64,000 nucleotides of DNA from Marinomonas atlantica (GCF_001639725.1 NZ_LTAW01000005.1:124001-188000); one strand, 5' to 3'; shown: positions 53,501-62,885, counted from the first letter of the stretch. Notes: generated by a model not told the origin, from the letters alone. Numbers and translations: made by a program.

Positions 53501-55064
53501 ATTGGTTGAATTAATGGGTGGAAATATCAGCCTTAAGAGTGTGGAAGGTTTCGGCTCTAACCTTGAATTCTCTGTTCCCTTCTCTGATGGTTATGATAAA
53601 ACAGAAAGTGATACAAAGTTGCTGCTTAATGTTTTGCTCATGGGTCATCAAAGCGAGGTGATTAATTCAACAAGTCGCATTGTTGAATCTTTTGGCTGGC
53701 GAGTAAATGCCGCCAAGTCAGGTGCTCAAGTGGAAAGCCTGTTTAGAGAGGCAGAGTCAAAAGATAAGCATTATGATTTGCTGATTTTAGACGTTAGTAA
53801 TGTCTCAGAGGAAGATATTAACGTTATTTCGGATGACACTTATCTAAAAAGACAGGGCAACAAGGTTTCTGTACTTGCCTTAGTATCTAATTGTGAAGCA
53901 CATTTGGAGAGTAAAATTCCTTCATATAGCTTTATTGATACGGTGTTAAAAAAACCACTTACACCTTCTGTTTTGTTGGATTTTGCCGCTTGTAATAATC
54001 TGTTGGGTTATACTGACATTCAAAGTACAACTAAGCAGTTGCTGGGTATAAAGGTTTTGTTGGTTGAAGATAACCCGATCAATCAGTTAGTGGCGAGAGA
54101 GTCACTAGAGGCAGAAGGCGCTGTTGTCTTAACTGCTGAGAATGGCTTGCAAGCAGTTGATTCAGTAAAGGAAAGTGGCGCTATTATTGATGTTGTACTA
54201 ATGGATGTCCAAATGCCAATTATGGATGGCTATACCGCAACTAAAGAAATACGTGCATTAAAGAGTTTTGGTGAAATCCCCATTATTGCAATGACAGCGA
54301 ATGCCTTGTTATCAGATAAAAAAGCCGCTGCACATGCTGGAATGGATGATCACATTAGTAAACCGTTTGATATTGATCAGTTGGTAAGAGTTATTGGTGC
54401 GTTTGCTAAGCCCAGTTTCACGTCAAACGATGATATAGATGTTGTAGATATTGAGAGTAAAAGTGTAACTCAGTTAGAGCTTAGCGACTTTAATTACAAA
54501 GCTGCACTATTAAGGCTTGGTAATAATCAGGGTATCTTTAGTGCCGCAATCGAGTCGTATGTTGCTGATGCAGAGACGATGTTGGTCTGCATCCCAAAAG
54601 CTATAGATAATGAAGACAAACATGATGTTATTAGAGCGGTACATTCTCTTAAAGGAGCATCCTTAACAGCAGGTGCTGAGAGAGCCGCTGAAAAGTTAGC
54701 TGAATTGGAGTCGGATTTAAAGCTGCATAATTACCAACATTATTCTGATAAAGTTAGGCAGGTAAAAGAGCTGGTTGCTAACGCTTGTTGCGCAATACAG
54801 TGTTATCTTTCGGGGCCGGCTAACAGTTCAGAGCAATTGCAAGGCGGCCTTAAAGAGGAATTGGTTACTCGTCTTGAAATGATTCAGTTACGTGACATGT
54901 TGTCACAGTCTAATATGAAAGTATTAGATATGTATATGGATCTAAAACGTAAGAATCAAGGGCCGTTTAAATCTGCTCTATCCGAGATTGATGGTGATAT
55001 TCAGAATCTTGATTTTAAAAATGCACAAGCTCATCTTGAGCGGATTTTGAAAAGCGAACACTGA
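50589..55064 (+). CDS. Large hybrid sensor histidine kinase (dCache-PAS3-HisKA-HATPase-REC2-HPt)
   Basis: A membrane hybrid kinase of about 1,491 residues: TM about 5-25, periplasmic Cache-type sensor about 30-315, TM about 317-337, three PAS domains (about 355-470, 498-630, 642-750), HisKA with FVANMSHEIRTPMNA (His about 783), HATPase (NLAGNAIKFT; GTGLGLVISK), REC1 about 1012-1124, REC2 about 1154-1270 with VEDNPIN and VLMDVQMPIMDG, and HPt with AVHSLKGAS (His about 1350). REC1 lacks the acidic pair at its N-terminus and looks degenerate. The frame opens at TTG 50502; ATG 50589 begins the TM anchor and is preferred, with only a weak ribosome site. Overlaps the following response regulator by one base. 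Confidence 0.9.
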   Translation: MKSMNRWFIASSLLVISLVAGIWMSYNFNYQQIFEREQKALSDALEAERFLFKAKLDKYASDITILQSIPPIQAIIQAKSDPQNSEELYVWKSRLASIFKSYLNANEMAFQLRYIGFEENGKEIVNVKKEAGVPKTVPNRLLQEKSGRDYFSKIRLNQLSGVYISDISLNRDFKSISIPYTPTVRVAAKVMASDGVPFGFVIINISANAILKELISKVPKEASLYVTNDKGEVLYYPDESLNFAFEHVDVPGWDTLYSDSKEVITLKDGSRVKLINPNSSIIAKVNFPLTSGLNSLNIILKKDIESIHVKAMTATFYSIGWIFLVIVGLVFAIFSFRKNLKAQTALSIEKTQKSMIVESSQDAILGVSINGFVTEWNNSATKMFGLSRQEVIGELTRDVFLTDSTQTEDEYIVSQFLKGHKVSPFESKRQTNRSQVFDVSISASPIRDEHGQLIGFSKIMRDITEQKRVSSELESLNASLEKEVQQRTVELKKSYSLQAAIMDKAATAIIATNTQGYITLFNPSAETLLGYSAEELIGKQTPGLFHLESEVMQRAIELSEELDQKVEPGFDVFVAKTLAGLRNDREWTYVTKAGHKIPVYLSISALYGENGEVSGFLGMATDISELTSSRKKLETLKDQLAKASEIADIGIWSWDPSNNDVLWNQKMYDVYEFENNNLGVPFSDWVEMIEETDRERAVEHFRRFTAEGGESSIVFDIVTPQGNKKTIHASATIERDQFDDSIRLIGINKDITKQTQYQNALKEAKEASEQASRTKSEFVANMSHEIRTPMNAIIGLLTLLRKTPLNEKQIDYIVKTDSAARSLLRILNDILDLSKVEAGKLDIDPHPFNLHGLADNVVSLLSASLENKDVELMITLDPKLPQCMTLDSYRLQQVIINLAGNAIKFTNKGHVAIKFSADKANDHFLHVEVIDTGIGIAKEKQATVFEAFSQAETSTVRSFGGTGLGLVISKTLVELMGGNISLKSVEGFGSNLEFSVPFSDGYDKTESDTKLLLNVLLMGHQSEVINSTSRIVESFGWRVNAAKSGAQVESLFREAESKDKHYDLLILDVSNVSEEDINVISDDTYLKRQGNKVSVLALVSNCEAHLESKIPSYSFIDTVLKKPLTPSVLLDFAACNNLLGYTDIQSTTKQLLGIKVLLVEDNPINQLVARESLEAEGAVVLTAENGLQAVDSVKESGAIIDVVLMDVQMPIMDGYTATKEIRALKSFGEIPIIAMTANALLSDKKAAAHAGMDDHISKPFDIDQLVRVIGAFAKPSFTSNDDIDVVDIESKSVTQLELSDFNYKAALLRLGNNQGIFSAAIESYVADAETMLVCIPKAIDNEDKHDVIRAVHSLKGASLTAGAERAAEKLAELESDLKLHNYQHYSDKVRQVKELVANACCAIQCYLSGPANSSEQLQGGLKEELVTRLEMIQLRDMLSQSNMKVLDMYMDLKRKNQGPFKSALSEIDGDIQNLDFKNAQAHLERILKSEH

Positions 55065-55987
55065 TGGATTTTTTGAACCTTAAAAGTGCCGATGTTTTAG
55101 TTGTCGATGATCAACCATCAAATATTCAGTTAATGAACTTGTTGCTTAAAGATCATTACAATATTTTTATGGCGCGCTCTGGTGAAGAAGCACTTAAAAT
55201 AGTCGAGAATCAGGTCCCTGATATTATCCTATTAGATGTTACGATGCCTGGGATGTCTGGATTGGAAGTATGTCGCTTGCTAAAACAAAATCCATTGTAT
55301 GAAAACATACCGGTTATTTTTATTACCGCCTTAGGAGATACGGATGATGAGATTGAATGTTGGAAAGCAGGCTGTGTAGACTTCGTTCGTAAGCCCATTA
55401 ATCACTACACTCTGATAAATCGAGTGAAAGCACATTTGACGCTTAAATTCCAATCTGATGCTTTAAGGAAAGTTGCTCTGACAGATGGTTTAACTGGTGT
55501 AGGCAATCGGCGCTCTTTCGATATAGATGCTCCTGAAGCGTTTGAAATGTGCGTGGACAATCAGGTGCCATGTGCAATCATTATGATTGATCTCGATTTC
55601 TTTAAAGGCTTTAACGATTATTATGGACATTTAGTCGGCGATGATTGCCTGAAATTAGTTGCAGAAACCGTTGCGAATCAAGTTCCGAAAGGTAGAGGTA
55701 AGCTTGCCCGTTATGGAGGAGAAGAGTTCGTTATGATGCTTACAGGACTTTCTGAAGAGACAATTGAAGGTGTTATAAAATCAACGCTGCAAAGTGTCGA
55801 AGATCTTAAAATTCCCCATGAGCAATCATTGTGTTCTAAGTTTGTGACGATTACAGCAGGCTGTGCAATGGTTAAAAGTAATAGGATAGTTCCACTAGAA
55901 GAAGTCATACGTCAGGCAGATGAACTGCTATATAGAGCAAAGCAAGCAGGCAGAAATCGATATATTAGTCTATCGATGGGTAACTAG
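55064..55987 (+). CDS. Response regulator with GGDEF domain (diguanylate cyclase)
   Basis: A REC-GGDEF protein of 307 residues, making c-di-GMP when phosphorylated. REC: VVDDQPSNIQ (acidic pair about 16-17), phospho-Asp in IILLDVTMPGMSG (about 58), Lys in FVRKPIN. The GGDEF domain starts DGLTGVGNRRSFD (about 144); the active motif is RYGGEEFVMM (about 222). No RxxD inhibitory site evident. The ATG overlaps the kinase stop (TGATG), so the kinase's HPt output very likely feeds this regulator. Confidence 0.94.
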   Translation: MDFLNLKSADVLVVDDQPSNIQLMNLLLKDHYNIFMARSGEEALKIVENQVPDIILLDVTMPGMSGLEVCRLLKQNPLYENIPVIFITALGDTDDEIECWKAGCVDFVRKPINHYTLINRVKAHLTLKFQSDALRKVALTDGLTGVGNRRSFDIDAPEAFEMCVDNQVPCAIIMIDLDFFKGFNDYYGHLVGDDCLKLVAETVANQVPKGRGKLARYGGEEFVMMLTGLSEETIEGVIKSTLQSVEDLKIPHEQSLCSKFVTITAGCAMVKSNRIVPLEEVIRQADELLYRAKQAGRNRYISLSMGN

Positions 55988-56003
55988 CCCACAATACTGA
56001 TTT

Positions 56004-57395
56004 TTAAATGATGTAACTTAGCTGATCGTCAGGAATCTGATTGTTGTTTTTATGAGCTTCTTTCTGTTTATACATACTATAATCTGCGGCATGCAGCAGC
56101 TCTTCTTGTGTTGTTGGTTGGTCAGGACTGTAAACCACGACTCCGACACTGATTGAAGTTTTGATGGCGCCCCCTTTCCAGTCTAAAGGCTTATTTTCAA
56201 TATGTTGTTTAAGATAGTCCGCACGCTCGTTTGCTGTGGATTCTGCGTCTATCGAATCTAAAACAATTAGAAATTCATCGCCGCCCACTCGTGCGACAAA
56301 ATCCGTCCCCTTTAGTTTATTGGTGGTTAACTGAGCAATATGCTTAAGCAGTTTGTCTCCTGCCTCATGGCCAAATCGGTCATTTACCTGTTTAAACGCA
56401 TTGAGGTCAATATTTAGCAGGGCAAAGCCTTTGTTTCTTTTTGATGGCTTCATTCGATGTTCTAGCTGGCTGAATAAATAACGTCGGTTTGGAATCTGTG
56501 TCAGTTCATCTTTCAGTGACGCATTATGGGCGAGTTGATAAGCTCGATATAGTAAAAATACAGAGATATAGAGTATCAGTGCGCCAGTATAGCCAAAGAG
56601 CTGTGTGATTTTGCGTTCAAATTTGGCGTGGTCAGATAGACCAGAAGTGCTTTTTGCTGCGAGAAGCCATTGATTATTGGGCAAAAAAATTGGGAGAAGT
56701 TCATCAGGTGAGATGAAGGTATCTGCAGCGCCAAAGAACACTTCAACGTCACCTCCAACAGTCGTTCTTTTGATTGCAAAACTAGCATTATCAAAGTCAT
56801 TTAGATTACTTTCATGAAGTATGTCTGCAAAGTTGAGTACAATGCTTGCGCTTCCCCAGTAGTTTTGATTAGTTGGGTAATCAAGAAAAATAGGGTATCT
56901 AGCAATGAGTGCTTGGCCGCCTTGAACTAGCTCAATGGGGCCGTCTAGATATACATCACCAGTCTCTTTGGCCTTCATAAGAGCCGCGTATTGTTCTGGT
57001 ATAGATCTGAAGTCTAATCCTACAGCTGCTTCGTTTCCTTTCAGCGGGTATATGAGACTTAATACGTTATTAGGGGCAACCCCTATGTTGCGGATATTAG
57101 AAGATTTTTTGAGTAGATCTGACGCAATGTTTTCCCAATTATCAATTACTGTATTCGTACTGACTCTTAAGACTGTTGCTAGTGACCCAGCTATATAGAC
57201 ATCTTCATAGATAGTCGACTCAATTTTCGATCGAATTAAAGCGGTTTCACGACGAAGGTTTTGCTTCTCTTCCTGGGCCGCGCGATTCGTATTTAGCTCT
57301 GCATAGAATCGAATCATTAATGCTGAACTAATCCAGAAAACGACTGTAAAAGCGATAAATGTCTTTTGGCTATGTTGTTTGAAAATTCTAAGCAT
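56004..57395 (-). CDS. Membrane diguanylate cyclase with periplasmic CHASE-like sensor
   Basis: A 463-residue protein: TM about 13-31, periplasmic sensor about 35-255 (with GLDFRSIPEQYAALMKAKETGDVYLDGPIEL, typical of CHASE domains), TM about 260-285, and GGDEF about 300-455 with DELTQIPNRRYLF and an intact RVGGDEFLIVL. Probably an active cyclase responding to a small external ligand. Single gene, convergent with the REC-GGDEF gene. Confidence 0.93.
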   Translation of the reverse strand: MLRIFKQHSQKTFIAFTVVFWISSALMIRFYAELNTNRAAQEEKQNLRRETALIRSKIESTIYEDVYIAGSLATVLRVSTNTVIDNWENIASDLLKKSSNIRNIGVAPNNVLSLIYPLKGNEAAVGLDFRSIPEQYAALMKAKETGDVYLDGPIELVQGGQALIARYPIFLDYPTNQNYWGSASIVLNFADILHESNLNDFDNASFAIKRTTVGGDVEVFFGAADTFISPDELLPIFLPNNQWLLAAKSTSGLSDHAKFERKITQLFGYTGALILYISVFLLYRAYQLAHNASLKDELTQIPNRRYLFSQLEHRMKPSKRNKGFALLNIDLNAFKQVNDRFGHEAGDKLLKHIAQLTTNKLKGTDFVARVGGDEFLIVLDSIDAESTANERADYLKQHIENKPLDWKGGAIKTSISVGVVVYSPDQPTTQEELLHAADYSMYKQKEAHKNNNQIPDDQLSYII

Positions 57396-57571
57396 TTAAG
57401 TAGCTTCTCTATATTTCTAGGGCTCCTTTAGTCCATTAAAAGTAGGCTTAATTATTACAACTGTGCAAAAAAATAGTACCACAGGTTTGTGTTTAACAAT
57501 GAGATTTTATGAAATTTTTGGTTAATGGGTAGGATTTATTCTACATGGTTTAATGTGGAGCATCTTTGAAA

Positions 57572-58666
57572 CTAATAATCTTGGTAGCGTTTAGCAATAT
57601 CAATAAACGTTTCTTCGATATTAGCAAATGCTTGAACTACTTTGGGATCGAAATGCGTTCCACTCCCTTCGAGCAAGATAGCTTTCGCCTTTTCATGGGT
57701 AAATGCTGGTTTGTATATGCGAGCTGAAATCAATGCGTCATAGACATCAGCAACAGCCATAATTCTTCCTGAAAGAGGAATATTTTCACCACTTAAAGCT
57801 TTCGGATAACCCGATCCATTCCATTTTTCATGCTGGCTTTCTGATATCTCGCGTGCATATCTTAAAAACGAAGTCTCATTATCCCCTACAGAGTCTTGCG
57901 CCTGTATTAAAGCTTGTGCACCAAGTGAGGCATGCGTTTTCATGATCTCAAATTCATCGGCGGTTAGTTTTCCAGGCTTAAGAAGAATATTGTCTGGAAT
58001 TCCAACTTTTCCTATGTCATGGAGTGGCGCTGATCGGAAGAGTAAGTCAATGTTAGCGTCAGAAAGTTCATTGAGGTGATGTCCATTTTCTCTAAGATTT
58101 AGGGCTAAACTTTTAACATAATGCTGAGTGCGTCGAATATGATTGCCTGTTTCGTTGTCTCTGGTTTCTGCTAATGATGCTAAAGCATGAATAGTAACAT
58201 TCTGAGTCAGGAAAACCTCGCGAGTACGTTCTTCAATTTTTTGTTCTAATACTTTATTTTGATTTTCTAAAAATGACTGTGCTTCTATCAATTGCAAAAT
58301 ATTTCGGATGCGAGTGAGAACTATCGCAGGAGAAAAGGGCTTTATAATATAGTCGACGGCTCCTAAAGCGAGGCCTTTTTCCTCATCTTGGTGCTCAGAC
58401 ATAGCAGAGACAAAAATAACTGGGACATCTTTGGTGTCTGGACGCTGTTTTAGTATTCTACATACTTCAAAGCCATCCATATCTGGCATCATAATATCAA
58501 GCATAATAATATCGGGTACTGTTACTTTTTCAATTCGTTCAAGTGCTTGTTTGCCTGTTTTAGCAACAATTACACGAAAATGGTCTCTTAATGTTCCAGA
58601 TAATACAGTGATGTTTATAGGTTCATCATCAATCACAAGGACGGTTTTTTGCTCCTGAATTTCCAT
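57572..58666 (-). CDS. Response regulator with HD-GYP c-di-GMP phosphodiesterase domain
   Basis: An RpfG-type protein of 364 residues. REC: VIDDEPINI (about 11-19), phospho-Asp in IIMLDIMMPDMDG (about 57), Lys in YIIKPFS. A coiled-coil linker (about 125-155) leads to HD-GYP: HIRRTQHYVK, LHDIGKVGIPDNILLKPGKL (about 212-231), QHEKWNGSGYP (about 276-286). Metal-binding HD and GYP motifs are complete, so it should degrade c-di-GMP. GGAG precedes the ATG. Single gene. Confidence 0.94.
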   Translation of the reverse strand: MEIQEQKTVLVIDDEPINITVLSGTLRDHFRVIVAKTGKQALERIEKVTVPDIIMLDIMMPDMDGFEVCRILKQRPDTKDVPVIFVSAMSEHQDEEKGLALGAVDYIIKPFSPAIVLTRIRNILQLIEAQSFLENQNKVLEQKIEERTREVFLTQNVTIHALASLAETRDNETGNHIRRTQHYVKSLALNLRENGHHLNELSDANIDLLFRSAPLHDIGKVGIPDNILLKPGKLTADEFEIMKTHASLGAQALIQAQDSVGDNETSFLRYAREISESQHEKWNGSGYPKALSGENIPLSGRIMAVADVYDALISARIYKPAFTHEKAKAILLEGSGTHFDPKVVQAFANIEETFIDIAKRYQDY

Positions 58667-59188
58667 GTCCGCTCCTCGATAGTAGAATTAGCTTTTAACT
58701 GATACAGAGAAATAAAAAATCATATAATGCATCTTATATCAGATTTAGCACTCAATGATAACTCGGTAATTATACAAATTGGGTAATATAACTGGAGTAT
58801 TATCATGTTAGGAATTGTATATTCGGATTTTGTGGTAATGATAAGCGTTTATATATTATGGAGGTGTATTGGACAGTATAGACTTGAGGTCATTGTGTTT
58901 TAAGTACGTTGGGTGACTAAATAAAATCACTGAGATGTACGTTGAGGTATTTATATCAAGCTATTTAAGCTGATTTAAAAGAAAGTGCATATTGAGATAA
59001 TAGTTAAAGGTAGTGAGATAGGTTGGTAATTCAGTTGTCCTTATAGAGTATATTGCAGTGGAAAGCTAAATTTTCTCTTCTTAGGTTTCTGGTCGTAAAT
59101 ATAGTTATAGAGCTTTATTTAAGGAAACCTTAATCCTGCTTGTTGTATATTAAAATATTTGTGACTTTGTATCGTTAGGGAGTGGAGG
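58667..59188. other. Divergent intergenic region between two HD-GYP genes
   Basis: 522 bp, very AT-rich, containing promoters for both HD-GYP genes. No coding sequence, RNA gene or strong hairpin recognised. Confidence 0.5.
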
Positions 59189-60430
59189 ATGGACTTTGCA
59201 CGAAAAGCGCTTAAACGTGTTGTGCTTGTTAGTTTAGTTGTGAGCGTTATTGCTGGCTATGTAGCTTGGCAAGTTGCAGTAGAGAGTGCGGAGCGCGAAT
59301 CCATTGATCTTACCTTGGAGGTCTCAATCGACACTATTGAGTATTACGAGTTGATAGCCGCCCCAGAAAATACGCTTAGCAAGGTTGCAAAAGTAGTGAC
59401 TGAGGATTTAGTTGTGGGTTGGTTTGATGTTGTTGAGCTATACGATGCTAAGGGTCAGGAGTTAGCCGGTTCTGTAACTGAGCGTGGTGAGTCTATTGAG
59501 GCGCTTCTACCTGTTCATTATGCACCAAGCTATGAAGAGCCATCGTATGAGAGTATCACAACTAAATCAGGAGAGTGGGTGCTAAGGAATTTCATTCCTA
59601 TTTACTCGGGCAATGTATTATGGGGATATCTTGAAGGTGTTAGGGTAGTCCCAGATTGGCAAAAAAAAGATATAAGAGACTATTCTTTTGTAGTTGCTTT
59701 GCTATCTGTTGCTGTAGCTTGGTTATGTGGGTTGTTTATTTACCCAATAATTGTTTTTTTAAATCGAGAGCACATTCGCCAAACAAAAGATATTCAGCAA
59801 GGTAGTTTGGATATGATGTTTGCTTTGGGTAAGGCAATCTCTTTGCGTGATTCTGATACCGGTGCTCATAATTATAGAGTTGTGTGGATATCGGTAGAAC
59901 TGGCTGAACGTCTCGGATTAAGTACTGCTCAAATTAAGTCACTTATATTAGGTAGTTATCTTCACGATATCGGTAAAATTGCCATCACAGATGCAATCAT
60001 GCTGAAGCCGGGCCGATTGACCTGTGACGAAATGGAAATCATGAAGGCGCATGTCAAAGAGGGTGTCGAAATGGTCAAGGGAATTGATTGGTTAGAGGCA
60101 GCTATTCCAGTTATTGCTTGTCATCATGAGAAATGGGATGGAACCGGCTATCCAGTAGGTTTAATCGGTAATCAAATCCCTTTAGTTGGTCGTATTTTTG
60201 CAGTGTCAGATGTGTTTGATGCATTGTGTTCAGAGCGTCCATATAAGCCCGCTTTCGACTATAAAAAAGCGTTTTCAATTATTAAGGAAGGTGCAGAGTA
60301 CCATTTTGATCCCAGTGTTGTGAGCGCGTTTGAAGATATTTCTGAGGAGCTGTACGAACGTTTAAAGGATGCTGATGAGGAGTTATGTCGAGCATTAATG
60401 TTAGAGAAAATAAAGTATTATTTTTTCTAG
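59189..60430 (+). CDS. Membrane HD-GYP phosphodiesterase
   Basis: A 413-residue protein: TM about 12-29, short periplasmic sensor about 30-165, TM about 168-190, and HD-GYP about 205-395 with LHDIGKIAITDAIMLKPGRL (about 257-276) and HHEKWDGTGYP (about 312-322). Complete catalytic motifs. Preceded by GGAGTGGAGG. Followed after 54 bp by the 2-hydroxyacid dehydrogenase gene on the same strand. Confidence 0.93.
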   Translation: MDFARKALKRVVLVSLVVSVIAGYVAWQVAVESAERESIDLTLEVSIDTIEYYELIAAPENTLSKVAKVVTEDLVVGWFDVVELYDAKGQELAGSVTERGESIEALLPVHYAPSYEEPSYESITTKSGEWVLRNFIPIYSGNVLWGYLEGVRVVPDWQKKDIRDYSFVVALLSVAVAWLCGLFIYPIIVFLNREHIRQTKDIQQGSLDMMFALGKAISLRDSDTGAHNYRVVWISVELAERLGLSTAQIKSLILGSYLHDIGKIAITDAIMLKPGRLTCDEMEIMKAHVKEGVEMVKGIDWLEAAIPVIACHHEKWDGTGYPVGLIGNQIPLVGRIFAVSDVFDALCSERPYKPAFDYKKAFSIIKEGAEYHFDPSVVSAFEDISEELYERLKDADEELCRALMLEKIKYYFF

Positions 60431-60484
60431 TCTTCTAATATGGTGTGTACTGATTCGCAAAGATTAGATATTGGGAGGTGGCAC

Positions 60485-61426
60485 TTGAAAATTGCTGTAT
60501 TGGATGATTACCAAAATGCTGTAAAAGAATTAAACGCTTTTAAGGTTTTATGTGGTCATGATGTCATCGTTTTGAATCAGTCCTACTCTGAAGATTATTT
60601 AGTTAGTCTGTTGGTGGGAGTGGAGGCAATTGTATTAATTCGTGAACGTACAGTTATCACAGAATCATTGTTGAAAAAATTACCTGACTTGAAGGTTATT
60701 AGTCAAACAGGAAAGGTGTCTAATCATATCGATGTAGCGTTATGTCAGCGTTATGGAGTTGAGGTATTAGAGGGCGTTGGCTCACCTGTTGCGCCAGCAG
60801 AGTTGTGTTGGGGTTTAATAATGTCCGCTTCACGCTATATCCCGCAGTATGCCAATGCCTTACGAAGAAATCTGTGGCAAGAATCTAATGGGCTCGGTCT
60901 GGGTCGTACCTTAAAAGGTCTAACGCTAGGAATCTGGGGTTACGGAAAAATCGGTAAGCAAATTGCGCGTTATGCGCAGGCTTTTGATATGAAGGTGTTG
61001 ATTTGGGGGGGTGAGTCTTCTCGTGAGCAGGCTATAAAAGATGGTTTGTCAGCTGCTTCTTCGAAAGCAGACTTCTTTGCTCATGCTGATATTATTTCTC
61101 TCCACTTACGTTTGAGTGAGCGCTCAAGAGGGTGTGTAACAGCGGAGGATTTAGCGTTGATGAAGCAAGATGTGCTGCTGGTAAATACAAGTCGTGCGGA
61201 GTTGATTGAGCCAAGTGCGCTGTTCGATGCATTACAACATTTTCCCGCACGCCATGCAGCGATTGATGTATTTGATGAGGAGCCTGCCCAATTAGTTAAC
61301 GAGCCTCTATTGATGCTGGATAATGTGACGGCCACACCTCATATTGGTTATGTTGAGCAAAACAGTTACGAGCTCTATTTCGGTGTGGCTTTTGAAAACT
61401 TGGTAAATTGGGAAGAGCAAAGGTAA
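60485..61426 (+). CDS. D-2-hydroxyacid dehydrogenase (NAD-dependent)
   Basis: A 313-residue enzyme of the phosphoglycerate/formate dehydrogenase group. Rossmann motif LGIWGYGKIGKQIARYAQ (about 145-162), substrate Arg in VNTSRAELI (about 236), Glu in DVFDEEPAQ (about 264) and His in TPHIGYVEQNS (about 284). The frame opens at an ATG at 60440, but GGGAGGTG at 60473-60480 and protein alignment (LKIAVLDDYQ) favour the TTG at 60485. Substrate not inferable. Confidence 0.87.
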   Translation: MKIAVLDDYQNAVKELNAFKVLCGHDVIVLNQSYSEDYLVSLLVGVEAIVLIRERTVITESLLKKLPDLKVISQTGKVSNHIDVALCQRYGVEVLEGVGSPVAPAELCWGLIMSASRYIPQYANALRRNLWQESNGLGLGRTLKGLTLGIWGYGKIGKQIARYAQAFDMKVLIWGGESSREQAIKDGLSAASSKADFFAHADIISLHLRLSERSRGCVTAEDLALMKQDVLLVNTSRAELIEPSALFDALQHFPARHAAIDVFDEEPAQLVNEPLLMLDNVTATPHIGYVEQNSYELYFGVAFENLVNWEEQR

Positions 61427-61448
61427 ATGTGCCAATCTATGAGCTAAA

Positions 61449-61472
61449 GATAAATAAAGTATATTATTTATC
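61449..61472. terminator. AT-rich inverted repeat between convergent genes
   Basis: Nine-bp arms GATAAATAA/TTATTTATC with a 6-nt loop, followed by ATTTTA. Lies between the dehydrogenase and cpxA 3' ends. Low GC, so weak as a terminator. Confidence 0.4.
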
Positions 61473-61475
61473 ATT

Positions 61476-62885
61476 TTACTCTAGTGGCAGTTCGACGGTA
61501 ACCTTTAGACCGCCTAAGTCGCTTTGTGACGCTTCGATTGAGCCATTATGCTGTCGAATGGCATTTTCAGTAATAGCGAGCCCTAATCCGCGGCCTCCAC
61601 TATGAGCATCCCTTGCTGTAGAAACACGATAGAACGGACGGAAAATTGCTTCGCGCTCCTCTTTTGGTACGCCGTCTCCATCGTCTTCAACGGTTAGCAT
61701 TAAGCGGTTCGAATCTACCTGCATATTGATCAAGATTGTTGTTTTGCCGTAATAGATGGCGTTTCTAGCAATGTTTTCCAATGTACTCATCATGAGCTGA
61801 GGATGGCACAATAATGCTCTATCTGGAATGGTATTATAAGTAAGCGACTTTTCCATTTGTTCGGCTTCGTACTGGGTGTCTTCGAGTAGCGCTTCCCATA
61901 GGCTAGCTAGCGGCTGGCGCTCGCGGTTAATATGGCTGTCAATCTGCATCCGAGATAAATCGAGCAGATTGCTGATCATGGATTCTAGGCGCTGGGTTTC
62001 AGTATCAATTCGAGTGAGCTCAGGACTTTGGCCTTGTTTGCGCTGTGCTAATGAATTGGCCATACGTAAACGAGTCAAAGGAGAGCGAAGCTCGTGAGAT
62101 ATGTCTGATAGTAGTCGCTGTTGACGTGAGATCATCTGATTCACGGCTTTGACCATTTGATTAAAGCTAGCACCTGCTTGGCGGAACTCTGAGGTGCCTT
62201 TTTCTAGGCTCGGGTCGATATCAAACTCACCTCGGGCAACTCGTTTCGCAGCACGTTCCAAGCGACGAGCAGGTTGGCTTAATGCCCACGCCAGCCATAA
62301 TAGTAGAGGCGTGCTGATGAGCATGGTGGCGAGTAACAGTTGAAATGGATGATCGAACAGTTGAATTAAGAAGCTAGGAGGACGGCTCCATTTGACGCCT
62401 ACATACAAATAGTAATCCGTTTGTGCGAGTCGAATTGGAATGGGGCCAGATAGCATGTAGCGACCATACAATTTTTGCTGCGGAATATTTACGTTTTCAA
62501 TGTTCGTCACTAGATTTCGGACTGCGCGCTCTTCGGAGGTTGGCCGGCCTTGCAAAGATAGAATGTCGCCATCTGCATCGGTAATAAAAAAATCAAAACC
62601 GGAGTCACGGCGCTTGTCAGAACTGCGGTGATCATCATGCTTGTTATTGCGACGATTGCTTGAAAGTTGTGAGACGATGAATTCGATGGAGCTTTGATCG
62701 GCAAAGTGTAGCTGGATTTTATCGCGGGCTTGAATCAAACGTTGATAATAGGGAGCAGGTATATCGCTTACTTTTCTTGGGTCAAAGTGCGGTAATGAAA
62801 GAACCGCCATTAATACTAGAAACATGGTAAACCAAAATATGGCGAAGATACGGCCATACAAACTGGCTATTTTTGGTAAGCGCAT
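61476..62885 (-). CDS. cpxA: Envelope-stress sensor histidine kinase CpxA
   Basis: Inner-membrane kinase/phosphatase of 469 residues. SLYGRIFAIFWFTMFLVLMAVLSLPHFD is the CpxA-type TM1; periplasmic sensor about 33-180, TM2 about 185-203, HAMP about 204-257, HisKA with SDISHELRSPLTRLRMA (His about 266), HATPase with N box NIARNAIYYG and G box GGRGLGLAI. Its ATG overlaps the cpxR stop (TAATG). Senses envelope protein and adhesion stress by family. Confidence 0.93.
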   Translation of the reverse strand: MRLPKIASLYGRIFAIFWFTMFLVLMAVLSLPHFDPRKVSDIPAPYYQRLIQARDKIQLHFADQSSIEFIVSQLSSNRRNNKHDDHRSSDKRRDSGFDFFITDADGDILSLQGRPTSEERAVRNLVTNIENVNIPQQKLYGRYMLSGPIPIRLAQTDYYLYVGVKWSRPPSFLIQLFDHPFQLLLATMLISTPLLLWLAWALSQPARRLERAAKRVARGEFDIDPSLEKGTSEFRQAGASFNQMVKAVNQMISRQQRLLSDISHELRSPLTRLRMANSLAQRKQGQSPELTRIDTETQRLESMISNLLDLSRMQIDSHINRERQPLASLWEALLEDTQYEAEQMEKSLTYNTIPDRALLCHPQLMMSTLENIARNAIYYGKTTILINMQVDSNRLMLTVEDDGDGVPKEEREAIFRPFYRVSTARDAHSGGRGLGLAITENAIRQHNGSIEASQSDLGGLKVTVELPLE

